Shown here one piece after another: positions 21,043-31,110 of a stretch of 64,000 nucleotides of DNA. The notes beneath the pieces are model-generated. The model was not told the origin of the DNA and did no database searches. It saw only the letters and a program-made list of their open reading frames with translations. Both the position numbers and the translations under genes were made by a program. The number at the start of each line of letters is the position of its first letter. Position 1 is the first letter of the stretch. Origin of the DNA: Trichuris trichiura (Eukaryota > Nematoda > Enoplea > Trichinellida > Trichuridae); NCBI GenBank assembly GCA_037903355.1, contig JBAJFE010000038.1, positions 1,364,001 to 1,428,000 on the forward strand, written 5' to 3'.

Positions 21043-22212
21043 CTTTTTCTTTCACCCATACTCCCAGCAGCCTATCCGACCCTATATGAACGATCTTTCT
21101 TGCGATCTGATAGCCTGTGCAAACAAATCTTCGTTGTTTGAGACGATTATGAAGATAACGTATTTTCTACTAATGCCTGCTATCTTTCTTTTCCTGTGAC
21201 ATACTCATTCTTGAGCGCGAACGCAGTGAAAGAAACGCAGAGGGAAAGAATGTCCCCAAGACGGCGGCTACGCGTCAGCCGTGTAAACTGTCTCGCGCAC
21301 GCTCAGCACGCGTGCCTGTCGGTCATTCTCTTTTGATCGTGGCTGATGGCTGTGCGACAATGACACGTCAGTGGGACAACTTGAATTCAGGACGAACCGC
21401 GGTCGAGCAACGGTTGATCGTTGACAGCTGAAAAAAGTGATGTGTCAAAATATGAGCAGACAGCGCATGTGCACGGCATCGCCTTTAACTTCGTCGACTT
21501 AAGTCTGGTTCCGGTCAAGGCGGGCGGTCGGAGCAGACCTGATGCAATGTACTACGGTCAGAACAAACAAAACTGCAGCAGGACGGCTAGTCACGCATGG
21601 TGCCAATGACGATCGCATCCATTGTTTACACGTAGTAAAAAGAACATTGTTGCCGGCCGTTGCCCCATCTGAGTCAAAGGGACTTAAAAAGATAAGATCC
21701 CATTTATGGTTCAACCCTCGTATTGAGAATCATCCAATCTATTAATCAAAGCAACAGTTTTCAGCCAGAAGAGGAGTCGTTGTCGTGGCATATAGATCAC
21801 CGGAGTAGTGACGATGAGGGGTTGTTTTGAAGACCAGTTTTAAGGCCACCCTTTGTTTGGCGGTGAAACTGAACCTGGCACGTTGACCGGCCGGACAAAT
21901 AGCCATACGGAGAGCGGTCGTCCGCACATCGGTCAACTGGCAGAAGCACGGCGCCGTCCCGTGCACGCGCACAATGCGCGGTAACCACTCGGCCGTTTTA
22001 AATTGAAACACTCATGCCACGGCTGACAGGTAAACAGGTCTCCTATTGTCACTACGCCGCAATTGTCCTCGTCAACAGTTTGTAGAATTCCAACACCGCC
22101 GGCAGCTCAGTTTCGCGATCGTTGGTGACTGTTGTTAGTGTGGTGGATCCGTTCGACCTATCCATCTTGCCAGCAGTTCCAGTTAAGCCCAAAATGACCA
22201 GGGTCGAGTCAG
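21043..22212. other. Intergenic, GC-richer; shared promoter region
   Basis: The interval lies between the divergently transcribed ML-domain and Hairy-family genes. It is GC-richer than average from about 21240 on, with CG dinucleotides. No coding exon is supported. It probably holds the promoters of both genes. Confidence 0.45.
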
Positions 22213-23073
22213 ATGAGCAACCGACCGGTCGCCCAACCCGCAGGACGGGTTTGCTTGTCAAGGCGGTCGATTTGAAGAAGGCACGAGCGGAGAGAACACG
22301 CGCGCGTGCCACCTTTACCGCTGCACAATTTTTAGGCCAACAAGCCTTTAATGGAGAAACGCCGCAGGGCAAGAATAAACAAAAGCCTAGACGAGCTCAA
22401 AGCAATGCTCATGGGATCCATGAAGCGTTCGGTATGCCAGTCGGTATCATTCACTTTCTTTTAATATTTTGCCACATGGTCGGTAGGTGCCCTCACATTC
22501 GAAGTGGGAGAAAGCTGACATACTGGAGATGAGCGTCCAGTACGTAAGAACGCTTAGAGGTCAAGTAAGCTCTCGTAAGTGCAACGCTTTCAAACGCGTA
22601 TTCATCTTCTTTGATCCGAAATATTTTCAGGAGACGAAGATGCCATTGGATATGCCCAGTTTATAGCTGGATTCATGAATTGCGTTCACGAAATACAGAA
22701 ATACGCCATGGTAGAGGTTGATCCTGCAAGCAGGGAACGTTACCGACCGCTGGTTGACAAGCTGATGGCTCATTTGAAACGTTTTACCACTGAAACCACT
22801 GGGTATGCTGCTGCCGTTCGTCCAAAGCTCTTGTATAAGTCTTTGCATTTAAGCAGCGTCTCATTTAACTTTCCCAGTTCTCTGAACTCTTCTGATTCAT
22901 TCGTTTCGCATGTTACTGACGATGCTCCCATGGGGTCCTTGTCGTTGTCTACGTGCATCAAACTTCACGCCAGCAGGCTGCCGCACAGTAGGCCAGTCAT
23001 CGCCCTTGAAGACTGCAATGAGTCGCGAGAAACAAATCAGCAAATGCCTCGATCTTTGTGGCGCCCTTGGTGA
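22213..23073 (+). CDS. Hairy/Enhancer-of-split bHLH-Orange repressor
   Basis: Four exons, 22213-22248, 22336-22431, 22487-22559 and 22631-23073, give 215 residues in frame with introns of 87, 55 and 71 nt. The basic region, near residues 13-30, reads NKPLMEKRRRARINKSLDEL; the proline and RRRARIN are diagnostic of the Hairy/E(spl) class. Helix 2 is HSKWEKADILEMSVQYVRTL (about 48-67). The Orange domain follows (GFMNCVHEIQKY, then LMAHLKRF, about 82-120). The last four residues are WRPW, the Groucho/TLE corepressor-binding motif. Proteins of this class repress transcription, often downstream of Notch, at N-box or class C E-box sites. The exact paralogue cannot be named from sequence alone. The 5' exon of 12 codons is short but keeps frame. 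Confidence 0.93.
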
Positions 23074-25103
23074 CTGTTTACTCTGTTTTGCTAGCAGGAT
23101 GAAATTAGGAGAATTATTACTTTGGCCTTTCTGTTCGTATTTCCTCATCTAGTGAACTAGATGACGCAGCACACGAATGACCTGCCGTCATACAGTACTT
23201 GCACGCGTAGCCCGTCACTTTGGTTTCACACTGTTGACTGTATGGGCAAAAACCGGTTGACAAGGACTAATCAGTGCAATCAGTGACGTATTTGGCTGCA
23301 AATGATGTCATGCAATTCCGGAAACGAAGAAACAAGGTCAATTGGTCCCTGGATAGACTGGAACCACTAGTTCGTAATCCTTGAGTTCGTGACCCTGAAG
23401 CAAGTTTAACTGGCAGAATCCTGTAGGCATCATGCGCTTCATAGTTTATGAAACTAAATCTCAGTCCTGTTAAATAATTGATATCAGAACCGTCCTTTAA
23501 GCACGGAATTTATCTTGGGGCTTCAATCGTTTTGAAGTAATTCTTTTCCCTAAGTCACTTCAGTGAAATGGCGGCAGGAGTTGATTCCTGGCAAAGCTAT
23601 TCTCGCTGTCACAACGTTTAAGGGAGATGAATTTACGATATTCTATGATAAATAGCGATGCAAGTAGTGATGGTCTTTTTGTTTAGTATGGCCTTTTGTC
23701 CTTCTGACCTGCAGATTGACTTTCCTTCTGGCAGTTGAGACAGCCGAGCCATTGTTTGCATAAGAAAAGACTCATTGAAGTCAGACAAACAATTTTACTG
23801 TTTCAATGTCTGACATTTGTTGAGTGTTTAATGTTATAGCACTCAAAAAGAAGACATTATGAGAACCAAATGTGCTTGAACTCGTCCTTCGCATAGAGAA
23901 AATAATATGTTTATATTTCTTCCCAATTCTTTAAAGATGGTGAAGGTTTGTTCTTTTGTACTAATTAACTTATCCCGCCTTCGCTATGCTTTTGATCATT
24001 TCAAGTCTGCCCCGAAAGTCCCATGTAACTATTTGTTTCGTGTGATCCACAGCACCCGCTTTCCGATGTGTTCTAGAGTGGTTTCAGGTTTACAGACAAT
24101 CTCAAGGGTACCTTTTTCATAGAACAGAAATGATTTTGAGCACTCTTGGATGATCTTGTGCTTTTTTGAAATGGTGAGGCAGCCAACAATGGACTTTTTC
24201 CTTGGTTCCCAGCACAAGCTCGATGTACCCGCTATGTAACCCCAGTTATAATATTTTCTGCGTCCACTAAGAATATGGACACTAATTAGTGACTGCCATT
24301 CACGGAAGCGAATATTAATCATGAGATAGGATCAGAAACGCAAAAATTGGTTCAGAAACACATTGTGCTATAAACCTCGTCTTGCTGGTCAGTATTATAG
24401 CCGAAGGAAGTCAATGCAGTTAATAAAAGAAGATAATGTGTAACTACAACAACTGCGCAAATCATTTGCGTTTAAAAAATAGGATTTCTTACGCGAATGA
24501 AAAGGGGCTATATTGCGCTTAGCACTTATGTAAAGGTTCATTGCTGTTGTTTGCACTTTCTTTCATAGCGCTAACAATCAGTCTTTTTGCAAGGTTGTAT
24601 GAACGCGTGACTTTGGTTCGTAAAGTGCTCAGCTGATAAATAGTGGCGAAATGAATGCCCGCAAAGTAGAAAATAGGCATACGAAGCCCTTATCGTTTGA
24701 GATTTTCGCTAATCAACTGATTTTATCTGCTGCAGTTAGTGGGTAATCATTTCTAAGGAAACGCAAAGCTAATGTTTTTAGGGTGCAGCCACATTCTTAA
24801 CCGCTCGCGTCATTAGAGCAAACCAAAGCAATCTTTGGCGCATATCGAAAAGGCCTGAAGGCGAGATGCCAAACTCCCTTTTCAGAAATTCTCAGCCTAT
24901 TCAACAAACCTTCGCATTTTTCTGACGGTTCTTGGGAACCTTCAGCTATTCTAAGTTTCATTTTCAGAGTACAGATGTTGCCGATCCTAAAGAGGAAAAA
25001 CGGGATGCAAAAATGCAAGAATGTTAGAATGTAGAAGCCTAAAACAAGTTTTCACCTAGATCACATCGCAAACTGAAAGTGTGAAAGTAGTAGGACGGAG
25101 ACT
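23074..25103. other. No gene identified
   Basis: The sequence is A/T-rich with only short ORFs of no recognised family. No splice-consistent coding chain, RNA gene or clear transposon end was seen. Confidence 0.4.
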
Positions 25104-25496
25104 TCAAAACCTGAAAATAAAAAATAATGCATCTCTGCAATGACTTTTTGCTCGAAAAGACAGGTGCAAGGAATGTTCGAAAGGCTTCAGAAAATGTTGA
25201 ATAGTCACCTTATTTACAATGGTTTCAAAACTACTTTTCAGTATGTCTTTTTTTCTTTTAAGCTTCGAACATTTCTGGAAACATGGTTTCCACTTCTTAA
25301 GGGATCCTGAAAGCTGTCTATTGCGCAGTTTTGTCACAAAGTATCTCGCCTCATCCATAGACTCAAAGCAGATTTCGCGAGGAATCGACTTCACACAACC
25401 TGATGAATGAGGTAATGCATTACCGTGACTGAACAAGACTGAGCGATGCAACTTCTCTCGCCCTCTCCTATCTAATATCTTGCGTTGCTTCTGCAA
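25104..25496 (-). pseudogene. Mariner-type transposase 3' fragment
   Basis: The 130-codon minus-strand ORF reads VLFSHGNALPHSS, like the mariner HHDNAPPH block with D replaced by G. Then come REICFESMDEARYFVTKL and LKKWKPCFQKC, like the C-terminal FESMDE...W..CF.KC block. The DFFLFPKLK region between them is deleted and the second catalytic aspartate is lost. The fragment is inactive. Confidence 0.5.
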
Positions 25497-25559
25497 AACT
25501 ACTCAGCAATAGCTTCTAGTAACTGTATTCTCTCTTTCGAGAAAGTCAGTCGAAATTCC

Positions 25560-25712
25560 TTCATCGGAGTTGTAAAGCACCGCTGATGACGGGTCTCGAA
25601 TGACCTGAAAGCTCCGGAGTCTTTTTACATACATAACAAACGGGAACTATCCGTAATAAATTTTTTCATTATGAAAACGTATGATCCCATAGCAAGAGAC
25701 TACGCTTTCAAA
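25560..25712 (+). mobile_element. Single PLE pseudo-LTR unit
   Basis: A hammerhead-like core at 25580-25617 is followed by AACGGGAACTATCCGTAATA, then CATTATGAAAACG, CCCATAGC and CTTTCAAAA. The order matches the long-arm tails at 7.1 and 46.2 kb. No inverted partner or target duplication was found, so this copy is either solitary or truncated. Confidence 0.65.
25580..25617 (+). ncRNA. Hammerhead-ribozyme-like motif
   Basis: CCG, CTGATGA, C, hairpin GGGTC-loop-GACCT (one G:U pair), GAAA, AGCT, C, CGG. Stem I CCG/CGG is intact. Confidence 0.6.
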
Positions 25713-25754
25713 ACCACAATTTGGGTTAACTATTGAGCGAAATACTTGATTACA

Positions 25755-26156
25755 ATGGTGATACGGAGGTGCTAACCGTTAAATGTTTATTTGGCGAAGC
25801 TTTCGGGAAACACCGGTTCCCGAAAGCTTCACCGAATAAACGTTTAACGGGTAGCACCTCCGTATCACCATTACGTTCTTTCACACACACGTTAGAATAG
25901 GGATGAGGAATCTTTCTGCTGCCGCGGACCGTTTGGGCGTTTATAAGATCATTTGCGAGCCGTACAGGATACTCATTTGATAATACAACAATACTCAATA
26001 CAATACTCAAAGCCTGCTTTATTTGCACATACGTTCAAGTCAGCGGGTGGGACGGAATGGTCTCGCGGGCAGGATGGAATGACCTCGCAAGCTGTATCTG
26101 GCCCTCGAGACGGACGTTCCTTACCCTTGCGTTAGAAGGAGCTTCATTTTCAATGC
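25755..26156. mobile_element. Inverted PLE pseudo-LTR pair with 15-bp TSD and nested insert
   Basis: AAATACTTGATTACA flanks the unit directly on both sides (25740-25754 and 26157-26171). The palindrome proper is about 25752-25875, centred in ACACCGG between two opposed copies of TTCCCGAAAGCTTC. The right arm is long and ends CTTCATTTTCAATGC. Within it, ACACGTTAGAA near 25890 and TGCGTTAGAAGG near 26129 bracket about 230 bases of unrelated GC-richer sequence, which suggests a later insertion. Only the 3' halves of the hammerhead (GAAAGCTT) remain. Confidence 0.75.
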
Positions 26157-26176
26157 AAATACTTGATTACATATTA

Positions 26177-26240
26177 ATACAGTCAGACCTCATTATCCGC
26201 AATTGGCTCGTCCGGAGCCTTCCGCGTTAAGTCGAATCCC
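26177..26240. repeat. Tigger/pogo-like terminus
   Basis: CAGTCAGACCTCATTATCCG followed by CGCGTTAAGTCGAATCC-like sequence resembles terminal repeats of Tigger/pogo elements. It also resembles the left end at 44225 in this window. No partner end was found. Confidence 0.45.
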
Positions 26241-26557
26241 TCGTGTTTGACCTACGTGTTTCGCTGGTATCGTTCAAATTGCCTTCGCATTATTGTACCT
26301 GGTGTTTTCTCAGCGTCACGTATTACAAAGTTTACACAGGGCATTATGAGGAGTCACTGAATGTTCTGTTTGTACCCACCCATCATAGATCTAAGTACTC
26401 ATCACAGGAGAACGACAGGGCTTCTATTTCTCTAAATACTCGAAGATTGCTCCAATTCAATCATCGGGCGAAGGCATTAGGACGTAAAATATACGTAAAG
26501 TGTTTGAAGTATTGAAGTATAGGTGCCTATGGAAAGATTGCACTTATAAAAAGAGAA

Positions 26558-26744
26558 TTGATTCTTCTTTTTCTCTTTTCTTCTCTCCTTTCTAACGGGT
26601 GCGTTATTCAAAATGAAAAAATTTTTTTTTACGGCTTTTGCTACCCGTTCGTTAAAAACGTTTATTCCAAACGCGGATTATACGTTTGGAATAAACGTTT
26701 TTAACGAACGGGTAGCAAAAGCCGTAAAAAAAAATTTTTTTTTA
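26558..26744. mobile_element. Inverted PLE pseudo-LTR pair with 14-bp TSD
   Basis: TTATAAAAAGAGAA occurs directly on each side (26544-26557 and 26745-26758). Inside, a palindrome of roughly 50-bp arms has GAACGGGTAGCAAAAGCCGT on the right arm and its complement on the left. The left, minus-strand arm is the long one: its complement reads CGCACCCGTTAGAAAGGAG and runs on to end in TCAA. The hammerhead core is absent, replaced by a CGTTTGGAATAAACG junction. Confidence 0.75.
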
Positions 26745-26758
26745 TTATAAAAAGAGAA

Positions 26759-27830
26759 ACTTAAATTCATTCTTTTCTTCTCTTTTTCTTTATACGCCCT
26801 GTACTAAGACAGGAAGCTGGAATAATCGAACGAAAATAAAAATAGCAGATTCCTACAGACAGCTCAGCATTGTATACGATCTAAAGAACCATGCAGATAA
26901 AAATCACCTCTTGCAGGTGAGATGATAAGATCGCACTGCGTAGGCATGCAAGAATTCTACAATAGCGATGCGCCAGTTTCTGGTAAAACATGTCTCTCTT
27001 TTCCCCGGATGACCTGCGCTATATCGAATCCGCAGTTAACGACGGCCAACTTTACCAATGAAGCCAAAAAGCCATTGGCGAAGGGTTTTGCTACGTTTCA
27101 CTATATATACACTGTACTGGCTATTTCGTGCATGATAAATGAGGAATAATGTACCTTTCAGGACAGACGTGATCACTTCTTCAACATCATTGACCCTGAA
27201 GACGTGATTGGTTGAAAAGAGTTCCAAAGTTCCCATTTCCCTATTTCAATAAACGATTTTCTCTTCTGAGCGAAACTCCGTTAGGATGGTTACATTTTGA
27301 AAACCCAAAAACGCGCTCGTAAATTTGCAATAGTATATAAAAGTAATGAAAAACAGGAGCACAGAGAGAACAATTGAATAGCTGAACACTATTTTTCAAA
27401 ATTTTTTCCTTAGGTTAACGCTCACGCGACGCATGTGCACACGTTGTGCAAACAAACTTTACTGCCGCCATGTAATGGAAGTTCTAATACTGCGGCGCAC
27501 TAACTGAAATGTTTTTTAAATTGATGACAGCATTTTCATGCTGATACATGTTTTATTATTTTAAATCAACACACCTTTCTAATTATCACCTTTTAGTGGC
27601 AGACTGATGCAATGCAAAATACATTTCAATTTATAAAAGATATCTCGGCATTAAGCAGGTGGCTGCAGAAGCAATAATGAAAGGGAGGTACTGCAAAGAA
27701 GAACAATTCATACACGTGAAAACCGCTACATTGCATCAACAATGAATTTCATTAGTAAGAACTAACTCTATTTGTTTTACGTTACAGAGATGTTAGAAAC
27801 CAACTACCTATTCATAAAAGGAACGCATTA
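26759..27830. other. No gene identified
   Basis: The sequence is A/T-rich with short ORFs only. The transposase remnant begins near 27840. Confidence 0.4.
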
Positions 27831-27839
27831 ACAATTACG

Positions 27840-29018
27840 AAGATTTCAAGCTGACATAGGAAGAATACGAATCTAGCGAATGTAGCGAAGTTCCCGTCGA
27901 GGTCTTGGAAGACTTCATCGCGAAGTTTCGTTATCTTACCAGTGAATTCAAGGAGGAAGACATTTTCAATGCTGATGAATGAGGCTTGTTCTTCAAGGCG
28001 ATGCCTGATAGAAGCCTTGTACTAAAAAGCGACAAATGCAAAAGCGGGAAGCTCTCCAAAGAACGTTTCACTGTGCTTCTTTGCGCTAGCGCAAATGGTA
28101 AGAAGTTGAAGCCACTGGTCATTGCTAAATCAGCAAAATTCTACGCTGTTAGGAACACGAAGCCTGACGATCTCACCGTCACTTGAAAGTCAAATAAATG
28201 CGCCTGGATGACAGGCGCCATAATCGAGGAGCAGGTAAGAAGTGTCGACTGGCAGATGGAGCGAATAGAACGTTTCATCTTATTGGTAGTAGACAACTGT
28301 CCGAGTCATCCCCACCTGAGGCACCTTACAAACGTCACGTTGAAGTTCCTGCCTCCAAACATTTCCTCAAAAATCCAGCCTCTAGATCAAGGAGTAACTA
28401 AGACATTTAAAGCGAAAAACAGGACCCAGCTTTCTGCAGTGGTTAACTAGTAAAGCAGAAGTCACCAGCTCATCTGTGGGAGCGACTTCCATTGCAGCGT
28501 CTATTAATGCTTTCGATGCCGTACTTTGGGTCCGTTCTTCCTGGAATAAGGTTCAACCGGAGGCAATAACGAAGTGCTTCAAGACAGCTAAATTCATCAG
28601 AGACGAAGAGGATGATGTCGAGCTTTAGCCTGATAGTCCGACTCGTGAAGCAGAGATTGAAAGAGTAGATTTCAAAGATTTCGTTGCAATATATGATGAC
28701 GTGGCCGTTTCCACCGAACCTGACTCACAAGCAATTTTCCAATCCACACTAGCCGAGGCGGGAATGAGCGTAGAAGCAAACAGCGCAGGAGACGACGCAG
28801 AGAAGGAAAACGACAATGAGGCGGAAATGGTACAAAAGTTGAAGGAAGAAAACATCAGGCGCATGTTAGCGCAGCTGAAGTGTTCTACTGCTGAAAAATG
28901 CTCAGCGGTGCTGAGCGGGGTAGCCAGCGCGGAGTTCGCCCTTACCGCTTATGTTTGTAGTAAGAAGAAGCACCAGACTAGAATTGACACTTTTTTCAGC
29001 AAGCATTGTAGCCCCTAA
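27840..29018 (+). pseudogene. Tigger (pogo-type DDE) transposase, broken
   Basis: Frame-shifted plus-strand translation gives the Tigger DDE core. It includes EDIFNADE followed by a stop and GLFFKAMPDRSL, then KLSKERFTVLLCASANG, CAWMTGAI, LLVVDNCPSHP and LKFLPPNISSKIQPLDQGV. All three catalytic aspartates (NADE, VDNC, LDQGV) are visible, but the codon after NADE is TGA. There are further stops near 28184, 28448 and 28626. A C-terminal acidic region then runs to QTRIDTFFSKHC. The N-terminal DNA-binding domain is absent. The family cuts and pastes at TA. Confidence 0.85.
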
Positions 29019-29617
29019 AAAGCTTATGCATGATTTTACAATGTTATTTTTATGCATCTCGCCATTTAATAGACCTCCAATAGATGCGGTGCAACAGAAT
29101 AAAACGCATACAGATGCTAATCTATTCAGCCGAGCCACTTATACCAACAGCCTCCATATGTTGGCCAGTTTTCCCCAGTATGTTGGGTGGTCAGCTAACG
29201 AAGGTTCAACTGCACTTTGCTTATAAACAATAAGCACATCCTCCCTTACACTGCTGAGAACGGAACAAGAGGAGTTCCGAAACGTATGATATACAAACTC
29301 GTTCTGTGTTTTCTCTAACAACTTGCTCATCCATTCGTTGGTAGGGGATTTTGAAGTTTATATACTGATACATCTAACAGGCCGAACCCGTGAACCGAAA
29401 GACCAGGCATATTCAGAACTTTTGTGAAGGTACGTTCTGATCTTCCTGAACAGACTACATTCCTTAGTAATGGCATGCAAACTGCACTTCACCTTACTTG
29501 ACACAAAGAGAACTATTCCAGTCAATGTTTAAACTTTCTTAATTTACGTTTCCGTTTGAGGTTTATCCGCCCATGTAGCAGTCGGTAGCAATAAATTTAA
29601 CTTATACGTGCCTTTTT

Positions 29618-29780
29618 TATCAACATTATTGTACGGAAAAGCTATCCGTTCAAAAATTGTTTAACTGCGAAGCTTTCGGGGACAGGTGATCCCCGAAAGC
29701 TTCGCAATTAAACAATTTTTGAAGCTTTTCCGTACAGTAATGTTGATACACACACCCGTTAAGAGGAGTTATGTTTTCAA
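29618..29780. mobile_element. Inverted PLE pseudo-LTR pair, imperfect TSD
   Basis: The arms ATCAACATTATTGTACGG and its complement are centred on CGGGGACAGGTGATCCCCG. Each arm carries the GAAAGCTTCGC half of the hammerhead. The right arm is long and continues through CACACACCCGTTAAGAGG to GTTTTCAA. TGCCTTTTTT on the left and TGCCTTCTTA on the right resemble a decayed target duplication. Confidence 0.65.
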
Positions 29781-29789
29781 TGCCTTCTT

Positions 29790-30980
29790 AATGTTATTAT
29801 TTAAAACATTTAGACTAAACCGTTCTTTGCGTTTTAACGGGCCATTTATTGTTAAAACTGCGCCTCAGGATTTGCAAGTTATTCGTAAAGTAGATTTGCG
29901 TTGTTAATTCGAAAGCGCCAATAATGTAGCCGAAGAACCCTTGACTGCACGATTATTCAAACCGAAAGAACTCAAAGAGGAAATATCTGACGGAAGATGC
30001 TTCGTTTCGGAAATCACAAATGGAGTTCTTTCACGCAAGTTGGACAGTGGGAAAATTAATTTTCGCAGTCCATCCGTTTAAGTGTTGCTAGGACACAAGA
30101 AAGAAGGAATTACAATGAATTTAAATGTTTCCCATTCGTTTACGAAAATAAAGTTATGAAGAACCGCTTAATGTAATGAAGGCCATACAATTTGGAGAAT
30201 TTTGTCGCAACTGCCTCACAAAAGCACTATTTTTCGATAACGAATTGACCAATAGTATTGAAGTGCTAACCTTAATTATTAAACATTTCGCTTACACTAC
30301 TACATGTCTGCATTGTGCTGACTTAACATCACACTTTTACGGACTTGTCTCAAGCAGTTTTGCTTAAACATAATCCAAAGATGAGTTAATATAAAAATCA
30401 GCAGAAATAGCCTGTTAAACAGGAATGAATCTCTCTTTTGAGGGCATTTATGCAACAATGGGGATAAACTTTCATTCAAAACAAAGTCTGACGGCGCAAT
30501 TTTGCCAGTCCATAAGCAAAAAGTTTTTACTCCTTTCATTGTTCATATTTACATTTCTGTAGTAAAACGCACCATTCACTCACTGATCGCTTAAAATAAT
30601 TGATCCCCGTCATTCACATAACAGCGCAGAAACTGAAGTGCAACTTTCTTCGTGTTTCACTGTGTGACTTCAAGCCTCCTGGCAGAAGTAGGTATTTTCT
30701 TAATCTTAATACATCCGCTTGTGATGTGAAAATGTAAGAGTATCAGCATTGTTATTAGAGAAAATTATCACCCAATTCATAACCAGCTTTTGCTTGCTGT
30801 CAGTGACAGCGTCAACTAATGACAGAATTAAAATGCTCCGCAGAAAAAAATTAGCGTGACTTCTGTGTTTAAATTTCTATCCGCGATTAATTCAAAACAA
30901 TAGGAAATTTAAACATAATTGATGATATATAAAGTCATTTATTATTAATTCTACACGCTTTGAAAACATAGTTTCTCAGC
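29790..30980. other. No gene identified
   Basis: Short ORFs only. A plus-strand stretch ending at 29905 could be an exon-like fragment, but no domain is recognised. Confidence 0.35.
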
Positions 30981-30984
30981 ACTT

Positions 30985-31110
30985 TCATGCGCTGAAGACT
31001 GGGACTGGTGTTCCCCGAAAGCTTGGCAATATTAATAAAAACTGTGAACGGGTTGCCTTTCCGTACGTCAGTGTTTCTACATGTATGGTAAAAAGCTTGT
31101 GCACACAGTT
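30985..31110 (+). mobile_element. Decayed PLE pseudo-LTR with hammerhead remnant
   Basis: GCG, CTGAAGAC, a GGGA...TCCC hairpin, CGAAAGCTT and GGC are in the expected order. They are followed by GAACGGGTTGCCTTTCCGTA, the tail block of this pseudo-LTR family. Stem I does not pair at its first position, so cleavage is unlikely. Confidence 0.5.

Noticed and set aside
22122..22532. Plus-strand ORF of 136 codons
   Set aside because: It is a different frame over the first exons and introns of the Hairy-family gene; the bHLH frame with splicing explains the region better.
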